Below, one piece after another: positions 8,419 through 15,614 of a stretch of DNA of 64,000 nt (position 1 is its first letter; every line of letters begins with the position of its first letter). Position numbers and translations under genes: made by a program. Under the pieces are notes generated by a model that worked only from the letters and a program-made list of their open reading frames with translations, was not told where the DNA came from and searched no databases. This DNA is from Bacillus sp. FJAT-26390 (GTDB taxonomy: Bacteria; Bacillota; Bacilli; Paenibacillales; Paenibacillaceae), in contig NZ_MAQX01000001.1 of assembly GCF_001682865.1 (NCBI RefSeq), positions 930,001-994,000 on the forward strand. Direction: 5' to 3'.

Positions 8419-9613
8419 AAACTTCCGCCATTATTTTATCGCCGATATCGTCTCCGGTTTTGGCGTTGGGATGAGCACGATTGGCGCGAACTGGTACCTA
8501 TTGGATCAGACAAATTCGATTACCTCGATTGGGTTTATGCTTTCCTTAAACGTAATTGCAGGCTTCCTTATCTCCGCTTTTGTCGGCACCTTAATTGATA
8601 AGTGGAACCGGAAGTCGATTATTTTATGGGCGAATGCGATACGGGCGGCAGCGCTGCTGCTTATTACGGGCGCTTTTTTATGGACGGGTTTTCGCATCGA
8701 GTATCTTTATGCGTTTGCCGTTATTAACGGTATGGGATGGACCTTGTATATGTCCGCTTCTCGGAGCCTTGTTCAAGAGATTCTTCCAGAGGAGGACCTC
8801 ATTCATGGCAACTCCGTAATCGAGATCAGCTTGCAGGTCGGCATGTTTATGGCTGGAGCGCTCTCGGGCATTTTGTACAAATACGTTGGATTTGAGATTA
8901 TTTTGCTGCTGAACGCGCTCGCCTTTATCGCAAGCAGCCTCTTCCTTCGCCGGATCGAATATACGCCAATCCCCGTCGAGAACGAGGAGGAGACCTTCTA
9001 CGGCACGTTTAAAAATGGCATTCGCTATTTGGCGGAACGGCCTTCCATTTTCTTATTGGGCGTAGTATCGATTATCCCGCTCGTTTGCACGATGGTCTAC
9101 AACGTGGTTCTCCCAGGTTATGTAAGCACTGCTGTAAAAGGAGACTCCGTCGTTTTTGGATTATCGGATATGTTTTACGGGATTGGAGGGCTGTTGTCCG
9201 GCTTTGTTGCGGCACCCTTGGCGAGGAAAATCTCACAAAACGGAACGATTCTATTGTTTTTCCTAGTATCCGTATTGAACCTGCTGGCAGTTGCTTTTAA
9301 TTCCACCATTCTATTGTTGTATTTCGGCAGCGTATTGATCGGCTTAACGAACTCTTCGCTGCGAATTTTAATGACAACAACGTTGATGGAATCAGTCTCG
9401 AAATCCTACATGGGACGCGCGACTTCGGTGTGGATGGCGATTTCGCTGCTCTTGCAAACCGTATCCGCCACAGGGCTTGGCGTTTTCATTGACCGTTATT
9501 CGCCGGGTGTGGGCTTTATCTGCATGAGCGGTTTGATGGCGGCTGGATTGGTCGTCTATTACGTGCTAAATAATCGATTATCCGAGAAAAAAGCGCTGGA
9601 AGCACAAGTATGA
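8393..9613 (+). CDS. MFS transporter, likely exporter of the cluster product
   Basis: 406 residues with about twelve hydrophobic segments. It resembles the enterobactin-exporter/macrolide-efflux type of MFS protein: an N-terminal FRHYFIADIVSGFGVGMS segment, the loop DKWNRKSIILWAN between helices 2 and 3, and a long cytoplasmic linker near residue 195. The start at ATG 8393 follows AGGAGG at 8382 and lies inside the transketolase gene. A gene this tightly embedded in a biosynthetic operon most likely exports the finished compound and gives self-protection (inference). Confidence 0.87.
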   Translation: MFFRVLKPKNFRHYFIADIVSGFGVGMSTIGANWYLLDQTNSITSIGFMLSLNVIAGFLISAFVGTLIDKWNRKSIILWANAIRAAALLLITGAFLWTGFRIEYLYAFAVINGMGWTLYMSASRSLVQEILPEEDLIHGNSVIEISLQVGMFMAGALSGILYKYVGFEIILLLNALAFIASSLFLRRIEYTPIPVENEEETFYGTFKNGIRYLAERPSIFLLGVVSIIPLVCTMVYNVVLPGYVSTAVKGDSVVFGLSDMFYGIGGLLSGFVAAPLARKISQNGTILLFFLVSVLNLLAVAFNSTILLLYFGSVLIGLTNSSLRILMTTTLMESVSKSYMGRATSVWMAISLLLQTVSATGLGVFIDRYSPGVGFICMSGLMAAGLVVYYVLNNRLSEKKALEAQV

Positions 9614-9644
9614 ATCCATGCCAATCATTAAGGAGGAAAAAGAT

Positions 9645-10907
9645 ATGACTACAATCAAAACGGTCGCTTTTGTGGAACCCAGCTTCTATGGCGTTAGTTT
9701 CGCTAGAGTCGCTTATGAGCAAGGACATAAAGTCATTTCCATCGTCTCTTCCACGGAAAACCCGCAGAAATATGGCTATGAAGGCATCTACCATGAACTG
9801 ATTGTTGCTGACATTCGAGATGAAGAGTCGCTTTATGAGGCGATCGTTCATTCCGGGTATGCGGATCAACTGGATGCGCTAATTCCGGCAACGGATTATG
9901 CGTCCCATCTAACGGCCAAGGTAGCGGAGCGGCTTGGGCTTCGAGGGGTGCCTTACGAGGCTGCCCTGAGATCGAGAAATAAAGATTTGGCACGGGTTGC
10001 CTATGCAGAGCATCATGTGCCAAGCGCAAAATTCAAAAAAATACGAACCTACGAAGAAGCGGCAGCTGCTGCGGAAGAAATCGGGTATCCCGTAGTGCTA
10101 AAACCGACCAATTGCGCAAGCAGTCAAAATGTATACTTCATCAACGATGAAGCGGAGCTGCAATACGCGATGGATATTATCGTGGCGTTCAAAGTGACGT
10201 ATATGGATTTTAAAGTCCGCGAAGAGTATTTAATCGAGGAATATTTGGATGGGCCGGAGTTTAGTGTCGAGCTGTTCGTAAAAGAGGGCGAGCCGATTTT
10301 TTCAGCCGTCACGGAGAAGATTACGTCACCGCTTCCTTATTTTGTAGAGATTGCCCATACACTGCCTACTTCGGTGCATACGGACCGTCAGGATGAAATC
10401 GTTCAAACAGCCGTTGCTGCGTTAAAAGCGATTGGCATAACGGATGGCCCCAGTCATGTGGAGGTTAAGCTATCAAGCACGGGACCACGCATTATTGAGG
10501 TGAACGGACGGCCTGGCGGCGATAATATTTCCTCGGATTTATTGGTGCAGGCATTTGGGATCGATATTTTTGAAGCGACTGTGAACTACTACTTGGACAA
10601 TCCGATTCATATTCAGAAAAAGCGGCATCGAGCAGCCTCGATTGCTTATATCACCGCGGATCGAGACGGAATTTTCGATGGAATAGAAGGTTTAGATGGT
10701 TTGGAGCAGCATGCGAATGTAGTTCGTACACACTTTGCGGCATCTGCCGGTGACGCCGTTTCGGTAGCAAAAAGCTCGGATGATCGTTTAGGCTATATCA
10801 TTACCGTTGGCGATACCCCTCAAGAGGCGAAAGAGCTTGCTCTGTCGCTAGCAGGGAGCTTGAAGGTGACCTATCAAGCGCAGGAGGTTGGGTTAGCGAA
10901 AGCTTAG
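9645..10907 (+). CDS. ATP-grasp ligase, probable L-amino acid ligase
   Basis: 420 residues from ATG 9645, preceded by AAGGAGG; an earlier in-frame ATG at 9618 has no ribosome site. Order of parts: an N-terminal pre-ATP-grasp domain, the ATP-binding YPVVLKPTNCASSQNVY segment near 140, EEYLDGPEFSVELFV near 190, and the metal-binding end VEVKLSSTGPRIIEVNGRPGGD near 275. It belongs to the family of stand-alone ligases that couple free amino acids or small acids, such as the bacilysin ligase type. In this operon it would join the LysW-released amino acid to a second amino acid to form a dipeptide-like product (inference). It is the last gene of the tightly packed operon. Confidence 0.85.
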   Translation: MTTIKTVAFVEPSFYGVSFARVAYEQGHKVISIVSSTENPQKYGYEGIYHELIVADIRDEESLYEAIVHSGYADQLDALIPATDYASHLTAKVAERLGLRGVPYEAALRSRNKDLARVAYAEHHVPSAKFKKIRTYEEAAAAAEEIGYPVVLKPTNCASSQNVYFINDEAELQYAMDIIVAFKVTYMDFKVREEYLIEEYLDGPEFSVELFVKEGEPIFSAVTEKITSPLPYFVEIAHTLPTSVHTDRQDEIVQTAVAALKAIGITDGPSHVEVKLSSTGPRIIEVNGRPGGDNISSDLLVQAFGIDIFEATVNYYLDNPIHIQKKRHRAASIAYITADRDGIFDGIEGLDGLEQHANVVRTHFAASAGDAVSVAKSSDDRLGYIITVGDTPQEAKELALSLAGSLKVTYQAQEVGLAKA

Positions 10908-10999
10908 TATATACGAATTTGTAATGTGTCAGCAGGGAAGCGGGTATGTTGTATAAGGCAAGGGAAGTTAGAAGCTAGCAAAAGGAGAGGGACAGACGG

Positions 11000-11536
11000 A
11001 TGGGGATCGCAGTCATTTATGGAAGCTCGCGCAAAAATGGTAATGCGGAGCAGTTAGCTAATCTTTTGGTGGATGGGTTTGAGACAGATAAAATTCATTT
11101 GTCTGACTATCGCATTGACCCTATCACAGACTATCGTCATTCCGAGAAGGGACCCTATCCAGAGGATGACTATCATCAAGTGATAGAACGCGTGCTCGCG
11201 CAGGATGTTCTCGTGTTTGCTACACCGATCTATTGGTATGGCGCATCCGGGCTGACCAAGACGTTCATTGATCGTTGGTCACAATCCTTGCGAGAGAATA
11301 AGGCAGATTTTCTAGCGAATTTCGCGACAAAAACAGCCTACGTCATTGGCATTGGCGATGATGAACCTCATTTGAAAGGAATTCCGCTCGTTCAGCAATT
11401 CCAATATATTTTTGATTATACGGGCACAAGCTTTGCTGGCTATATATTAGGCAGAGGCAATCAGCCGGGTGATATTTTGCAGGATACGGTTTCCTTGGCA
11501 ACGGTTGAGGAAATACGGAAGAAATGGCGCTCTTGA
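11000..11536 (+). CDS. NADPH-dependent FMN reductase / flavodoxin-fold protein
   Basis: 178 residues. The flavin phosphate loop GSSRKNGNAEQL is at residues 9-20, and the isoalloxazine-binding TPIYWYGASGLTKTFIDRW at about 75-93. This is the multimeric flavodoxin-like fold used by NAD(P)H:FMN reductases and small quinone or azo reductases. The ribosome site GGAGAGGG precedes ATG 11000. A gap of 92 bases separates it from the biosynthetic operon in the same direction and a strong terminator follows, so it may be the operon's last gene. A catalytic role in the product pathway is not shown. Confidence 0.82.
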   Translation: MGIAVIYGSSRKNGNAEQLANLLVDGFETDKIHLSDYRIDPITDYRHSEKGPYPEDDYHQVIERVLAQDVLVFATPIYWYGASGLTKTFIDRWSQSLRENKADFLANFATKTAYVIGIGDDEPHLKGIPLVQQFQYIFDYTGTSFAGYILGRGNQPGDILQDTVSLATVEEIRKKWRS

Positions 11537-11557
11537 GCTTTCAACTAGCATAATAAA

Positions 11558-11606
11558 ACGCCAAACGAGCGGTTAGAATCACTTCTAAGGCTCGTTTGGC
11601 GTATTT
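11558..11606 (+). terminator. Rho-independent terminator after the carrier-protein operon
   Basis: A perfect 13-base-pair stem, ACGCCAAACGAGC with its complement (11558-11570 and 11590-11602), is followed by a T-rich stretch. It closes the rightward transcription that begins before lysW and separates it from the leftward msrA gene. Confidence 0.85.
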
Positions 11607-11688
11607 TGGTTTGTCCATAGGAAGAAGCATCCTCAAACCCTACCGTCTGCGTACAATTAACAGGAAAAACTCCCGCTAGTTGAGCTTG

Positions 11689-12210
11689 TTATGATTTCCA
11701 ATATTTCTCAATAATCGCATCGCGTCCTGAATAAACTCTTGATTCTTTATAAAATTACGGGTTTTTGCGGTGATAGTTCTGGTGGTACTCTTCAGCCGGG
11801 TAAAACACCTGTGCTTCCTCAATCTCAGTCGCAATAGGCTTGTCAAACCGGCCGCTCTTGCCGAGCTCCTCTTTAGACTTTTGAGCAAGCTGGCGTTGTT
11901 CCTCATTATGATAAAAAATTGCCGCACGGTACTGGCTCTTGCGATCATTGCCTTGCCCAACAGCATCCGTAGGATCGATCTGCGGCCAATAAAGCTCTAA
12001 GAGCTTTTCGTAAGGGAAGATGGTGGAGTCAAACGTAATTTGCACCACTTCCAAATGTCCCGTTTCCCCCGTTAATACTTGCTCGTAAGTTGGATTCTCC
12101 AGCGTTCCGCCCATATAACCGGACAAAATGCCGTGAATGCCTGGCTGTTCCTCAAACGGGCTTACCATACACCAAAAACAGCCACCGGCAAACGTTGCTT
12201 TTTGTATCAT
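11689..12210 (-). pseudogene. msrA: Peptide methionine sulfoxide reductase MsrA, cut by an in-frame stop
   Basis: The frame from ATG 12210 runs 151 residues to a TAA at 11755-11757. It contains the MsrA start GGCFWC with the catalytic cysteine, SGYMGG, GHLEVVQITFD and the FYPAEEYHQNYH segment. Reading on in the same frame past the stop gives a family-like tail (FYKESRVYSGRDAII, then EKYWKS) and a natural stop at 11689. The full length would be 173 residues, normal for MsrA. One nonsense codon therefore removes the last 22 residues. The catalytic cysteine and core remain, so a shortened product could keep some activity. It repairs oxidised methionine. It is the second gene of a two-gene leftward operon, 4 bases after the HAD gene. 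Confidence 0.82.
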
Positions 12211-12214
12211 TTTA

Positions 12215-13012
12215 TTACCTCATTTCATGGAATTCATTTATTATAGCATGTTGTGTAATTGAACTAGCTAGTTCCTGCAGCTTTTCTACGATTTTTGCTT
12301 CGTAATCTCCAACTAGCGGAATCGCTTCCGTAGCATACTGCGCAAGCTCATCATGATGCCCAATCATAATCGCTTGCTGGGCATTCTTGAACATTGTTAT
12401 ATCGTTTGTATCGTTGCCAAAAGCGATAAACTGCTTTTCTTCTACGCCTAGCTTTTGCAGAGCGCTCCACTTATGAATGTTCTGCGGACTAATGTCTATC
12501 ACATTTTCATTGCGATGTCTGTGAACAACTACGCCAAGACTCGAGAGCTTTTGCTCCAACACTTCCGAATCGTTCGCCGTAATGATGAGTATCTTAACAA
12601 TGGACAAGAGGGACTCGGCATCCACACGGTTGGCAAGGTTTGAGGTGTCGACATTTTTTAGAATAGGATGATCTAATGCGCCGGTATACGCATAGTCCCA
12701 ATGACTATCAATCAGATAAGTCGCTTGATGTTCTTCTATATGCTTTAGAAGCACATTCTTTAGATCCTCGCTAAATGTTTCTATGTGCGTAATACTGCCT
12801 TCTTTAGAAACGAGTGAACCATTGCCCCCAATCAGGGAAAAGCGGTGAAAACGTTCATGAAGCACCGGAAGCATATCCCGGATAGGACGAGCAGAAGCAA
12901 AAATAACTTCATGCCCAGCATGTGCCAGATCTTCTAAGCAGCTTAGAATCGTCTCCGAGACAGGCTGTCCTTTAAAACAAATCGTACCGTCTAAATCGAA
13001 TACAAAAATCAT
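12215..13012 (-). CDS. Cof-type HAD-superfamily hydrolase
   Basis: 265 residues with all four HAD motifs: FDLDGTICF at the start (Asp nucleophile), FASARPIRD near residue 40, the Lys in the middle region near KWSALQKLG, and FGNDTNDITMF near 200. The large C2 cap between the second and third motifs identifies the Cof/YidA group, cytoplasmic phosphatases acting on sugar phosphates or flavin precursors. AAAGGATTG precedes ATG 13012. The stop lies 4 bases before the msrA start, so the two are probably co-transcribed. Confidence 0.85.
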   Translation of the reverse strand: MIFVFDLDGTICFKGQPVSETILSCLEDLAHAGHEVIFASARPIRDMLPVLHERFHRFSLIGGNGSLVSKEGSITHIETFSEDLKNVLLKHIEEHQATYLIDSHWDYAYTGALDHPILKNVDTSNLANRVDAESLLSIVKILIITANDSEVLEQKLSSLGVVVHRHRNENVIDISPQNIHKWSALQKLGVEEKQFIAFGNDTNDITMFKNAQQAIMIGHHDELAQYATEAIPLVGDYEAKIVEKLQELASSITQHAIINEFHEMR

Positions 13013-13307
13013 ATGACAATCCTTTCTCTTTAAATGAATTCAATCTTGTTTTGATATAAATAGATATAACTAGATTAAATTAGTTTACTGCAAAAGTACA
13101 AGTTTATCTAGCGTTGATCAGCTGATTTTTACGTCACTATTTCTGACATATGAATATGGACGTTCAGCCAAAATTCAAGCATTAAAGATATCTGATTTAA
13201 CTGTGATCATGAAAGTGAATTGCTCGATTATATTTACAATCCCTGTTGTGTAAGGGGTTTTTGGATCTGATGTGCAGCTTCCAGAACGAAAAGGGGCCAA
13301 TTAACGA
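13013..13307. other. Intergenic stretch without recognisable gene
   Basis: AT-rich spacer between the leftward HAD gene and the promoter of the riboswitch-controlled Rieske gene. No convincing reading frame with a ribosome site was seen on either strand. The leftward promoter for the HAD/msrA pair should lie near its left end. Confidence 0.6.
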
Positions 13308-13336
13308 TTGACAGAAATGGATTGCGCCATTATTAT
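13308..13336 (+). promoter_or_regulatory. Vegetative promoter of the Rieske gene leader
   Basis: TTGACA at 13308-13313 and TATTAT at 13331-13336, 17 bases apart, an almost ideal SigA promoter. Transcription would start near 13343, giving a leader of about 265 bases that contains the riboswitch. Confidence 0.85.
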
Positions 13337-13370
13337 GAAGTCATATTCGTGTTATGAAATATAACATTAA

Positions 13371-13441
13371 CTCTTGTATAAGCTCATTAATCGGTTTGAG
13401 CGTCTCGACCAGGCAACCGTAATTGCCCCAGGCTACAAGAG
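13371..13441 (+). promoter_or_regulatory. Variant purine-class riboswitch aptamer
   Basis: The region folds as a purine riboswitch. P1 pairs CTCTTGTA (13371-13378) with TACAAGAG (13434-13441). J1/2 is TAA. P2 is GCTCA/TGAGC with loop Gs at 13393-13394, and P3 is GGCAA/TTGCC with loop CCGTAA, giving the usual G37-C61 and G38-C60 loop contacts. In xpt numbering J2/3 reads G46 U47 C48 U49 C50 G51 A52 C53 C54, and the J3/1 specificity base (74) is C at 13433. Standard members have U48, U51 and A73; here C, G and G are found, and P3 carries an A/CCA internal loop near its base. U51 normally contacts the sugar edge of the ligand, so altered specificity is likely. Confidence 0.85.
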
Positions 13442-13536
13442 GCCGCATGAGTCGAAGTTTCCTTGTTTTCGCTGCCGCTACGGTTGCGAAGGCTGAAGGA
13501 TAATTTCACAATGCGCCTCTTAAGCCTGGGTTTTTT
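13427..13536 (+). terminator. Riboswitch expression platform: terminator that competes with the aptamer
   Basis: CCCAGGCT (13427-13434) and AAGAGG (13437-13442) pair with CCTCTT and AGCCTGGG (13516-13530), followed by six Ts at 13531-13536. The left arm is made of the 3' strands of P3 and P1 of the aptamer. Ligand-stabilised P1 would therefore block the terminator, predicting an ON switch. A nested hairpin (TTCGC...GCGAA, about 13468-13490) fills the long loop. Confidence 0.8.
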
Positions 13537-13608
13537 GCGTTTCAATGGCAGGATGGGAAGTAAGTTTTTGCAAACAGCAAGCCCAAATAAATAATGAGGT
13601 GAGAAAAA

Positions 13609-14661
13609 ATGAATATGAAATCGAAATCACAAGCCGAGCTTAATAAAACGGAACTTCCCCGCGACTGTACATTTACTCCGAATGATTGGCATGTTCTCTC
13701 CAATTACTGGTACCCCGTAGCCGTTGCAAGCGAGATTGCGGATAAACCAGTCGCCGTCAAGCTGTTAGATGTTAAGCTCGTTTGCTATCGAAGCCACGGC
13801 AAAGTCGTTATCGCCCGAGATCTATGCTTTCACCGCGGCGCCCCTCTTAGTAAGGGCTGGGTGGAGAATGACGAAATCGTATGCCCGTATCACGGTTTTC
13901 GTTACAATTGCGAAGGTGCCTGCATCGCAGTTCCGGCACATCCAAGCTCCAAAATTTCACCCAAGCTAAAATTGATTATATATCCTGCCATCGAGAGATA
14001 TGGTCTAATCTGGACTTCACTTGCTTCTACCAATGAACAAATTCCGGAATTCGCAGGCTGGGATGATCCGGATTTCATTAATATTTTACCGCCTAGCTTT
14101 GATATCGCCGGTTCGGCAGGACGCCAAATGGAAGGTTTCTTGGATGTATCCCATTTTGCATACGTGCATACCGAAACCTTTGGAGATCGCAACAACACCG
14201 AAGTGCCGCAATACAAGGTAAAAAGGGAAGGGGATCAGCTGCTTGCCGATTATTGGAGCACGGTCAGCAACTATGGCAAGGGGCAGGAAAACCCTGCGCC
14301 TGAAGGTTTTATGTGGCTACGCGCTTTTCGGGTATTTGCTCCATTTGCCGCGTCGCTTACGGTTCATTTTCCGGATGAGGCAAAGCTGATGATTCTAAAT
14401 TGCGCATCTCCGGTCTCGGCACGTTTTACGCGTTTATTTTGTCCGATATCACGGAATTTCGATAAACAAGCGCCAGTCGAAGATACGGTAAACTTTAATT
14501 TGCAAGTGTTTCAAGAAGATCGGGAAATGGTCGAAGCTCAAACGCCAGAAGATCTTCCGCTTGATCTGGCGGCAGAAGCTCATATTCCTGCCGACCGCAC
14601 ATCCATTGCTTACCGCCAGCTTCTTACCGAGCTTGGACTCGGCAGGAACTACACGTCTTAG
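13609..14661 (+). CDS. Rieske non-haem iron oxygenase, NdmA/VanA-like
   Basis: 350 residues. The Rieske [2Fe-2S] ligands are Cys73 and His75 (CFHRGAPLS) and Cys92 and His95 (CPYHGFRY). The mononuclear iron site is Asp179, His182 and His187 in DVSHFAYVH. Length and the order of short motifs (a YWYPVAVASE start, PVAVKLL, a GACIAVPA stretch, ERYGLIWTSL) recall from memory the caffeine/theobromine N-demethylases NdmA/NdmB and vanillate demethylase oxygenases. No ferredoxin or reductase partner is adjacent, so electrons must come from another locus. The upstream purine-class riboswitch points to a purine derivative as inducer and perhaps substrate (inference). The start at ATG 13609 follows GAGGTGAG. 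Confidence 0.87.
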   Translation: MNMKSKSQAELNKTELPRDCTFTPNDWHVLSNYWYPVAVASEIADKPVAVKLLDVKLVCYRSHGKVVIARDLCFHRGAPLSKGWVENDEIVCPYHGFRYNCEGACIAVPAHPSSKISPKLKLIIYPAIERYGLIWTSLASTNEQIPEFAGWDDPDFINILPPSFDIAGSAGRQMEGFLDVSHFAYVHTETFGDRNNTEVPQYKVKREGDQLLADYWSTVSNYGKGQENPAPEGFMWLRAFRVFAPFAASLTVHFPDEAKLMILNCASPVSARFTRLFCPISRNFDKQAPVEDTVNFNLQVFQEDREMVEAQTPEDLPLDLAAEAHIPADRTSIAYRQLLTELGLGRNYTS

Positions 14662-14686
14662 TTTCAATTCCAGCGCTGCATACAAG

Positions 14687-14716
14687 TTGCAGTCAAAGCG
14701 ATATCTCATTTATAAT
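14687..14716 (+). promoter_or_regulatory. Promoter of the FusB-type gene
   Basis: TTGCAG at 14687-14692 and a consensus TATAAT at 14711-14716, 18 bases apart. The transcript would begin near 14723 with a leader of about 185 bases before the FusB-type coding region. Confidence 0.6.
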
Positions 14717-14739
14717 GTAGGGCAAGGGAGGCGATAGGT

Positions 14740-14787
14740 ATGGCAAATCAAATTGCCGGAAGAAGAATCTGCTCATGCAAAGCCTAG
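14740..14787 (+). CDS. Possible 15-residue leader peptide of the FusB-type gene
   Basis: A short frame (MANQIAGRRICSCKA) with a good ribosome site (GGGAGG at 14726) starts just after the promoter. Its last codons lie inside the left arm of a perfect 9-base inverted repeat, CATGCAAAG (14774-14782) with CTTTGCATG (14801-14809). Ribosome position on this frame would affect that hairpin. A second inverted repeat (CTTAT-TTTTT / AAAAATAAG) lies at 14872-14895 beside the ribosome site of the main gene. This is the layout of an attenuation system, as known for other fusB genes, but it is inferred from sequence only. Confidence 0.45.
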   Translation: MANQIAGRRICSCKA

Positions 14788-14908
14788 TATTAGGGCGATA
14801 CTTTGCATGGGGCCGGAATGAAATATTTTCGCCCAATTCAGCTTATATCGTTTCTAATGATGGCTTTGCCACTTATATTTTTCAATAAAAATAAGGGGCT
14901 GAAAAGCA

Positions 14909-15562
14909 ATGAGTAATCCATTTATTAGAAACCATCAATATAACTTAATAAAAAAACAGGTAAACCTGCTGCAAACTGCGTGCAACACCGTATCTGATCC
15001 GAAAGTAGTGGAGGCGGTAAGGTCCAGCGCGCAAATCAAATCAATAGAGGCGTTCCCGGAAGCGACAGAGCTTCAAAAGCAGCATCTGGAGAAGATTTCG
15101 ACGCTAAATAAGACGGAAGATTTCCAGCACTATTTGGAATCGTTAGAACCTTTGATGATGCCTTTTGCAGAAGTGACTGCAGCCCAAATCAAAAAGCTCT
15201 TTCACAAAGTGAAGAAGCTAAAGGTCCCCGATTTAGATGCTTTTGATTACCGTTATGTTACGTACATGGGCTGGCGCGATATTGCGTCGAACAAATTGTT
15301 TCTCGTGTATCGTCTTAACGGGCAGCTTGTCGGAATTGAAGGGAAGTTAACGCCTACAAATAAGAAAAGCACCTGTTTTTTGTGTAATCGGCATGAGGAG
15401 ATCGCCTTGATTACGGCGATTGCGAAGAAGCCAGCCAATGCTTCACCCGATTACTACAAAGCGATTGGCAATTATATGTGCGTGAACAGCGATGTTTGCA
15501 ATAAGAACATCACGGATACCGCCGCATTAGATAAGTTCATTAGCAGCTTATTAGGTCTATAA
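14909..15562 (+). CDS. FusB/FusC-family elongation factor G-binding protein
   Basis: 217 residues, the usual length. The C-terminal half holds a treble-clef zinc finger: CFLCNRH near residue 154 and CVNSDVC near 190. This is the part of FusB that docks on EF-G. The N-terminal half (about 1-100) is helical, with many Lys and Glu. FusB proteins bind EF-G stalled on the ribosome by fusidic acid and release it, giving resistance; chromosomal relatives are common in Firmicutes. The start at ATG 14909 follows AAGGGGCTG. A strong terminator follows. The spectrum of this particular protein is not known. Confidence 0.87.
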   Translation: MSNPFIRNHQYNLIKKQVNLLQTACNTVSDPKVVEAVRSSAQIKSIEAFPEATELQKQHLEKISTLNKTEDFQHYLESLEPLMMPFAEVTAAQIKKLFHKVKKLKVPDLDAFDYRYVTYMGWRDIASNKLFLVYRLNGQLVGIEGKLTPTNKKSTCFLCNRHEEIALITAIAKKPANASPDYYKAIGNYMCVNSDVCNKNITDTAALDKFISSLLGL

Positions 15563-15565
15563 AAC

Positions 15566-15600
15566 AAACAAGCGATCCCGTATGGGATCGCTTGTTTATT
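15566..15600. terminator. Bidirectional terminator between FusB-type gene and GH2 gene
   Basis: A perfect 14-pair stem, AAACAAGCGATCCC (15566-15579) with its complement at 15584-15597, flanked by T-rich DNA on the right and A-rich on the left. It can end transcription from both converging genes. Confidence 0.85.
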
Positions 15601-15614
15601 TTGAGCAAGTCAGC

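Noticed and set aside
13395..13445. First thought of as a SAM or ykkC-type riboswitch because of the GCAACC stretch
   Set aside because: P1/P2/P3, the two loop motifs and the GTCTCGACC junction align with the purine class; SAM and guanidine motifs do not.
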